DNA of 49,812 nt, from positions 1 to 49,812 of the forward strand of contig JACOTM010000117.1 of the NCBI GenBank assembly GCA_016178305.1, given 5' to 3'. This stretch comes from Flavobacteriia bacterium (lineage in GTDB: Bacteria > Bacteroidota > Bacteroidia > Flavobacteriales_D > Crocinitomicaceae). Positions within the stretch are counted from its first letter, which is position 1, and the number at the start of each line of letters is the position of its first letter. Shown piece after piece: positions 45,714 to 49,812 of this stretch. The notes under the pieces are model-generated. The model did not search any database. It was not told the origin of the DNA and worked only from the letters and a program-made list of their open reading frames with translations. A program made the position numbers and the translations under genes.

Positions 45714-45792
45714 CCCTAACGTTTTCCAGCTAGGCGATCGGGCGGTAACAAACACAGTACGTTTCCGTCTGGTACCCTAGGTGGTGTTAGTT
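45714..45792 (-). repeat. attC-like palindromic site
   Basis: Plus strand reads CCCTAACGTTTTCCAGCTAG ... GGTACCCTAGGTGGTGTTAG: TAAC at 45717-45720 and GTTA at 45786-45789, with CTAGG in both arms. It shares CTAACGTTTT..AGCTAGGCGA..GGGC with the site at 47557. It sits 36 bp beyond the stop of the pseudogene at 45828. Confidence 0.5.
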
Positions 45793-45827
45793 GGCGTTTT
45801 ATTTTATTTCAATTATTGCCGAATCTA

Positions 45828-46424
45828 TTATTTTTCTTTAGACAAATAATCTTTTCTATACCCTAAATAAACTTTCAATTTATTCGATTTATTATTTGGT
45901 TTTATTATCCATCTATTTCCGACTTTTTTTGTTAGATAAGCATTATTTGTAGATATTGTTTGATTTCCTGATGGCAAATTCTTTGAAATAAATTCGATTG
46001 TATCCTCTTGATCTTTTATTAAGTAATTTCTTGAACCGTCTTTAATTACTATTTTCAATGGTCCAACATCTTTTAAATCAATTGGATTTTGAAACCTCAA
46101 TAAACCACTTTCAGAAAATTCTTTAGTACAGATGATTTTTCCTTTAAAGTATTCTTTTTCAATTCTAACAATTCCACTTGTGTAATATTCTTTTGATATT
46201 CCCGATAATTCACCTTTTAAATAATTTTCTTCCAGATATATCTTTCCTAAACTATCCTACCAAGTTGTTTTCCCATTCAAAACAGAATCAATATCAATTT
46301 CAGAAATTCGAGTTATACCTTCTTTTGGGTAAAATGTTTTGGTTTTTATTTTAATATCCTTCTTTTGTTGAGAGCAACTTAAGATGGTACTTGAAATTCC
46401 AAAAAATATTAGATAAGTTTTCAT
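45828..46424 (-). pseudogene. Lipoprotein with MORN/YwqK-like repeats, interrupted by an in-frame TAG
   Basis: From an ATG at 46424 the frame reads a lipoprotein signal (MKTYLIFFGISSTILSCSQQ), continues to 'VLNGKTTW', and meets TAG at 46259-46257 (codon 56). Without a frame change it then continues 'DSLGKIYLEENYLKGELSG', 'SKEYYTSGIVRIEKEYFKGK' and 'CTKEFSESGLLRFQNP' to a stop at 45828. The repeats 'K.YY.sG.v..E..y.kGk' are MORN/YwqK-like. A single nonsense change (for example Tyr to TAG, W-Y-D) explains it. A sequencing error or suppression cannot be excluded. Confidence 0.7.
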
Positions 46425-47019
46425 ATTACACTGAGTTTAGTTTGTTAATGACAGCTGTTATATACTGACCTTTCTCACGCTGGTTTGCTGTGGTTTTCAG
46501 GTTGTGTATTTCTAGTTTGTCTTCACGGCTTCGCCTTCTACACTCACAGATTTAAGTATAGGAGGACAAATATTCTGAAAACGTAAATTTAAAATTATTA
46601 TTGATTCAATTTTCACTTTTTCAAAACTTTTCCCGAAGCAATTCACGTATTTTTCAGCGATTACTTAGACAACAAAAATGTCTAAAAACTTACCAAAATT
46701 TCGGCTACAGATTCTCTTTTTAGAAGTCGTCAAGTTTCGGTCGTCCGGGAATGAACTTCAAGATTCTTCATGTCCGAATTTTGGTTTTCAACGCGTAAAC
46801 TTCTTGTCAACAGTTTCTTTGACTTAAACAACCATTTTTGTTGTCGTCGCGAATAGTTGTGAAGTGAAAATTTGTCCGTATTTCTTCGATTTGTCCATAT
46901 CTTCCGTAATTTTTTTAGAAGCGAAACTTTCCAGTTTTCAGATGAATTGTCTTCGAAGCAGAATTCTTGTTAAGGCTTGCATATAACGATGTTATGTGTA
47001 GTAAGTACTACACAGCTTA
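46425..47019. other. Non-coding stretch inside the cassette-like region
   Basis: 595 bp with no convincing gene on either strand. Near each end there is an attC-like terminus: AGCTGTTATATA at 46454-46465 (compare AGCTGTTATGTG at the 47557 site) and TATAACGATGTTATGTG at 46982-46998. The latter reads CACATAAC-ATC-GTTATA on the minus strand, a collapsed site. In between are short hairpins (TTAGACA..TGTCTAA; AACAAC..GTTGTC). Base composition is more C+G than neighbouring spacers. It may be a gene-less or decayed cassette. Confidence 0.4.
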
Positions 47020-47508
47020 TTATTTTTGTATCACATCTATTGGGTCAGGTTCTGCTTTGTAAAAACTCAAAACTTTTTCAACTTCTTGTTTTGACAGTAT
47101 TTTCACAGTTACATCATTAATATCTTCTTTACTTGCCATCATTGATTTTGCTAGAATAAGATTAAATATTTCTTTTTTAGAACCTGAATTAATTTTAATC
47201 TCTTTAGAGTTTAAACAGTTTTGATAAGCATCAACTATCTTCATCCAAACCATAATTTCTTTATCAGGATTCATATCCCTTTTGAAATCAGTTATAGTTT
47301 GTTCTAAACTCCTATTGTCAACTTCCTGAAACACCGAATGTATTTTTTTGATTTTTAAAATTTGCTCTTCCGATAAATCTCTATTAACAGTTTCATTCTG
47401 TCTAATTTCATTTGGATTAATCGTTTGTATTTCATCATTTTTTTCAGAATTTGAATTACAGGATGATAAAAATAATGTCGTAATTATTAGTTTTAGAATG
47501 CCTTTCAT
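47020..47508 (-). CDS. Lipoprotein of unknown function
   Basis: 162 residues with a lipoprotein signal (LKLIITTLFLSSCNSN), then a Glu/Asn-rich linker and a helical domain ('EEQILKIKKIHSVFQEVD', 'YQNCLNSKEIKINSGSKKEI', 'SKQEVEKVLSFYKAEPDP'). No family recognised. It is preceded (on its own strand) by the best attC-like site and followed by a collapsed one, so it is flanked like a cassette gene. Confidence 0.55.
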   Translation of the reverse strand: MKGILKLIITTLFLSSCNSNSEKNDEIQTINPNEIRQNETVNRDLSEEQILKIKKIHSVFQEVDNRSLEQTITDFKRDMNPDKEIMVWMKIVDAYQNCLNSKEIKINSGSKKEIFNLILAKSMMASKEDINDVTVKILSKQEVEKVLSFYKAEPDPIDVIQK

Positions 47509-47556
47509 TGTTTTATAATATTATTGTTTTCGGGTTTGTTTTTTTTACATTTATTA

Positions 47557-47638
47557 CACATAACGTTTTGGTGCTAGGCGACAGCGGGCTAACAGGTACA
47601 GTAATTTTCGCCCGTTGTCGCCTAGCAGCTGTTATGTG
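47557..47638 (-). repeat. attC-like palindromic site (best example)
   Basis: Perfect outer repeats CACATAAC (47557-47564) and GTTATGTG (47631-47638). The inner 18-bp arms TGCTAGGCGACAGCGGGC (47572-47589) and GCCCGTTGTCGCCTAGCA (47610-47627) pair with one mismatch, around a 20-base loop. The layout (TAAC - stem - loop - stem - GTTA, about 80 bp) is that of integron attC sites, although the canonical GTTRRRY is only partly met. Confidence 0.55.
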
Positions 47639-48308
47639 ACGGTTGTGTGTCCTGCGTTACCTCAGGATGCTAAGATACTTAAATCTTAGAAAAGGTAACA
47701 TAACTATAACAGAGATGATAGCGATTTTCTTCTGTTTTCAAAATTTGTAGAGGTCGAGCGAACAGACTGGCTACGGAATTGAATTTACAGAATTTAATCA
47801 TAGGTCTATCGGACAAGCTGTTCAGGCGTATTGTTCAAACTGCCTTGTGGTGCTGAGTTTAAGAGATTTGGTACTGAGCGACAAGGTTAAAGCATTAGAA
47901 TCGTTTGTAGGATTACTAATTGTATGGTATGAGTATAGGAGTTGAACGTAAGTGAAGCCTTATTGACGTGTCGAAAATAACATTTACTGTGTCAAAATCG
48001 AAGGGGAGGGCGATCCTGAGAGACAAAGTGTAGAGGATACCTGATTACTGTCTACACGACACACGGCATTAAGAGGACAAGAACTATACTCGGGCTCTGT
48101 TATGGAACAGGAGAACCAAGGCTGAAATGATAAGCAAAAATGACAATAGTCCAAGAAGGAAAAGTCAGAAAGTAGCGAAGTTCAGCCTTGGGGCGGATGA
48201 AGTCGTAGTAGCGAAAACATCCAAAAGAGCTCCTTTGAAAATTGGAGCGAGTGAAGGACTTCACTTAACAAGTTTATTTAACATATTACAACTTAATTTA
48301 CGTTAAGG

Positions 48309-49571
48309 ATGATTTTTGTAGAGAAACACAAGTCGCAACCTATCAGTAAGTTGCAAATCAATGAGGCTTTTCGAAAAGTAAGAGCCAACAAGGGAAGCGC
48401 AGGAGTTGATGGAATCACCATCGAACAAGTGAATAGCGATATTAGAAAATATCTGTACCCTTTGTGGAACAGAATGTTTAGTGGAAGCTATTTTCCAAGT
48501 CCTGTACGTCAAGTCCTTATTCATAAAGAGAAAGGCAAGACACGTCCCTTAGGAATCCCAACAATCGTAGATAGAGTAGGGCAACAAGTCATCTCTACGG
48601 AGTTGGAACGTATTGTAGATAAACACTTTAATCCAAACAGTTTTGGGTATCGACCGAACAAATCGGCGCAAGATGCCATCGAACAATGTCGTATCAACTG
48701 TTTAAAACACAGCTGGGTAATCGACTTAGATATAAAAGGGTTCTTCGACAACATAGATCATGATTTATTGTAAAAGCAGTAAGCCACTACACACAAGAGA
48801 AACACATTTTGTTGTATGTAAAGCGATGGCTCAATGCACCTGTTCAACTGCGAGACGGAACACTTAAACACCCAGAAGGAAAAGGCACACCACAAGGCGG
48901 AGTAATCAGTCCTGTGTTAGCTAATATCTTCATGGACATTGTTTTTGATAAATGGATAACCAAAAGAAATCCAGAGGTACAATTTGAAAGATATGCGGAC
49001 GACATAGTTGTTCATTGTAAAAATTTCAAGGACTCACTTCGATTACTAGAAGCAATTAAACAACGCTTAAAAGACTGTAAACTGGAACTTAACCAGGAGA
49101 AATCTAAGATTGTTTACTGCCGAAGAAATCAGAAGTATCATCCACCTTTTAAGGTTCATTATCAAAAGTTCGACTTCTTAGGCTACACATTTAAACCGAG
49201 AATAATAAAAGAGCGAGGAAAAAATCAAATTAGGATTTACTCCAGCAATCAGTACAAAAAGTATCAGCAGAATAGCGCAAGAACTTTGTAAAATGGACTT
49301 CCACCGTTGGGTGCATCATCCGTTGAGCAAAATTGCAGAAATACTGAAACTCAAAATACGAGGTTGGCTCAATTATTACGGCAAGTTCCGTCCTTCAGAG
49401 CTACGCAAGCTGTTCAACATCTTACACATTCGACTCACCAAATGGGTTCGCAACAAATACCGTAGGTTTAGAAAGAAACATTGGTATGTCGCCTACAAAC
49501 ACCTCAAAGGAATAGCCAAAAGCTATCCGAATTTGTTTGAACATTGGCAGTACGAAGGTTATAGACCGTAA
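48309..49571 (+). pseudogene. Group II intron reverse transcriptase/maturase, two frameshifts
   Basis: Three successive frames restore one RT-maturase. Frame 1 from the ATG at 48309 has 'NKGSAGVDGITIEQV', 'GKTRPLGIPTIVDRVGQQV', 'NSFGYRPNKSAQDAI' and 'DLDIKGFFDNIDHDLL', then a stop at about 48773. Frame 2 (about 48775-49230) has 'GTPQGGVISPVLANIFMDI', 'FERYADDIVVHC' (catalytic YADD) and 'FDFLGYTFKP'. Frame 3 has 'FTPAISTKSISRIAQEL' and the X/maturase end 'KLKIRGWLNYYGKF'. There is no HNH endonuclease domain. The frameshifts near 48770 and 49225-49237 should make it inactive unless another copy acts in trans. Confidence 0.88.
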
Positions 49572-49586
49572 AGACTTGGTTAAGAA

Positions 49587-49620
49587 GAGCCGTATGAATC
49601 GAGAGGTTCACGTACGGTTC
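49587..49620 (+). ncRNA. Group II intron domain V
   Basis: A 34-nt hairpin containing the catalytic AGC triad (49588-49590), with the arm CGTACGGTTC pairing to GAGCCGTATG, 16 bp after the maturase stop. This is the most conserved part of group II introns and fixes the element's type and strand. Confidence 0.88.
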
Positions 49621-49662
49621 TGTGAGAGGTTTAGGGGTGAAAATCTCCTTTACCTACTCGAC

Positions 49663-49812
49663 TTTTTTCGTTCGTTACGTATTAATTTTGTCGTCCGAAA
49701 GTCTGTTTTCTTATAGTTTTCTCTTCGGTAATTTGTTACGAAGCATAATCTTCGCCATTTTTTCCTTCTTAAACACAAAAAGAATTCGGTAGAATAGGGT
49801 GGGAGTGTAGAA
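49663..49812. other. DNA after the intron, no gene seen
   Basis: 150 bp to the window end. No ORF of note. It has the same style as the non-coding stretch at 46.5-46.9 kb (short TCG/CCG-rich words in T-rich sequence, for example GTCGTCCG). It may be the rest of a cassette interrupted by the intron. Confidence 0.3.

Larger units (their letters stand above)
47645..49662 (+). mobile_element. Group II intron
   Basis: It begins GTGTGTCC (GUGYG consensus) 7 bp after the palindrome and ends ...CCTACTCGAC. About 660 bp of structured 5' RNA (47645-48308), including the typical 'GAGAGACAAAGTGTAGAGGA' segment, precedes the reverse-transcriptase frame. Domain V is a 34-nt hairpin at 49587-49620 (GAGCCGTATGAATCGAGAGG ... 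CGTACGGTTC), followed by domain VI (49621-49662). The intron is on the strand opposite to the cassette-like genes. Exact 5' end may be 2 bp off. Confidence 0.85.

Noticed and set aside
48303-48754. Minus-strand open frames under the intron reverse transcriptase
   Set aside because: They are antisense shadows of a recognisable RT domain.

Overview
The window looks like a Flavobacteriia/Flavobacteriales chromosome (Bacteroidota), perhaps near Fluviicola/Crocinitomicaceae. The signs are strongly AT-rich DNA, a surface protein with a C-terminal type IX secretion (T9SS) sorting domain, LytS-LytTR signalling, an S9 peptidase, Bacteroidota-type MutL/YidC, TAnnTTTG-like promoters and few Shine-Dalgarno sequences. 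The genus is inference; there is no rRNA or tRNA to anchor it.

Layout. 1-465: edge of a probable insertion sequence abutting a 5'-truncated marR remnant. 446-2094 (-): amidotransferase, YrdC/TsaC-like protein, lipoprotein. 2163-6794 (-): tight operon mutL - rhomboid - rhomboid - EEP phosphatase/nuclease. 6995-9115 (+): TPR/SpoIIE-type phosphatase. 9224-18595: transaldolase, S9 peptidase, LytS/LytTR pair, CvfB-like RNA-binding protein, tandem Usp, DinB-like protein, rpe. 18596-19139: two short inverted-repeat-bounded elements (MITE-like). 19140-26437: L,D-transpeptidase, third rhomboid overlapping a class IV PLP enzyme, cyclophilin, yidC and pyrG. 26684-29658 (+): LemA, two TPM-domain proteins, DUF1003 protein, YchJ-like protein. 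30028-33438 (+): giant secreted thioredoxin/PKD/Ig-like T9SS protein. 33785-37213 (+): surE, small membrane protein, lpxB, SpoIID-like protein.

From about 37.3 kb the character changes to accessory DNA: an outer-membrane-protein pseudogene, a large CAP/OmpA-like protein, and a run of small, almost all exported or lipoprotein genes of unknown function, all on the minus strand. Several end immediately before imperfect palindromes of the form YTAAC...GCTAGGCGACAACGGGC...loop...GTTA, which is the architecture of integron gene cassettes with attC-like sites. At least four related sites are visible. The best one (47557-47638) is followed within 7 bp by a group II intron (47645-49662) on the opposite strand, whose reverse transcriptase is broken by two frameshifts. 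No integrase gene is in the window, so the integron reading is inference, but it is the most interesting signal here.

The core genes cover envelope biogenesis (lpxB, yidC, L,D-transpeptidase, SpoIID-like), central metabolism (transaldolase, rpe, pyrG), repair (mutL) and membrane proteolysis (three rhomboids). Decay is visible in five places: marR, the OMP fragment, a nonsense-mutated lipoprotein, the intron RT, and collapsed attC-like sites.
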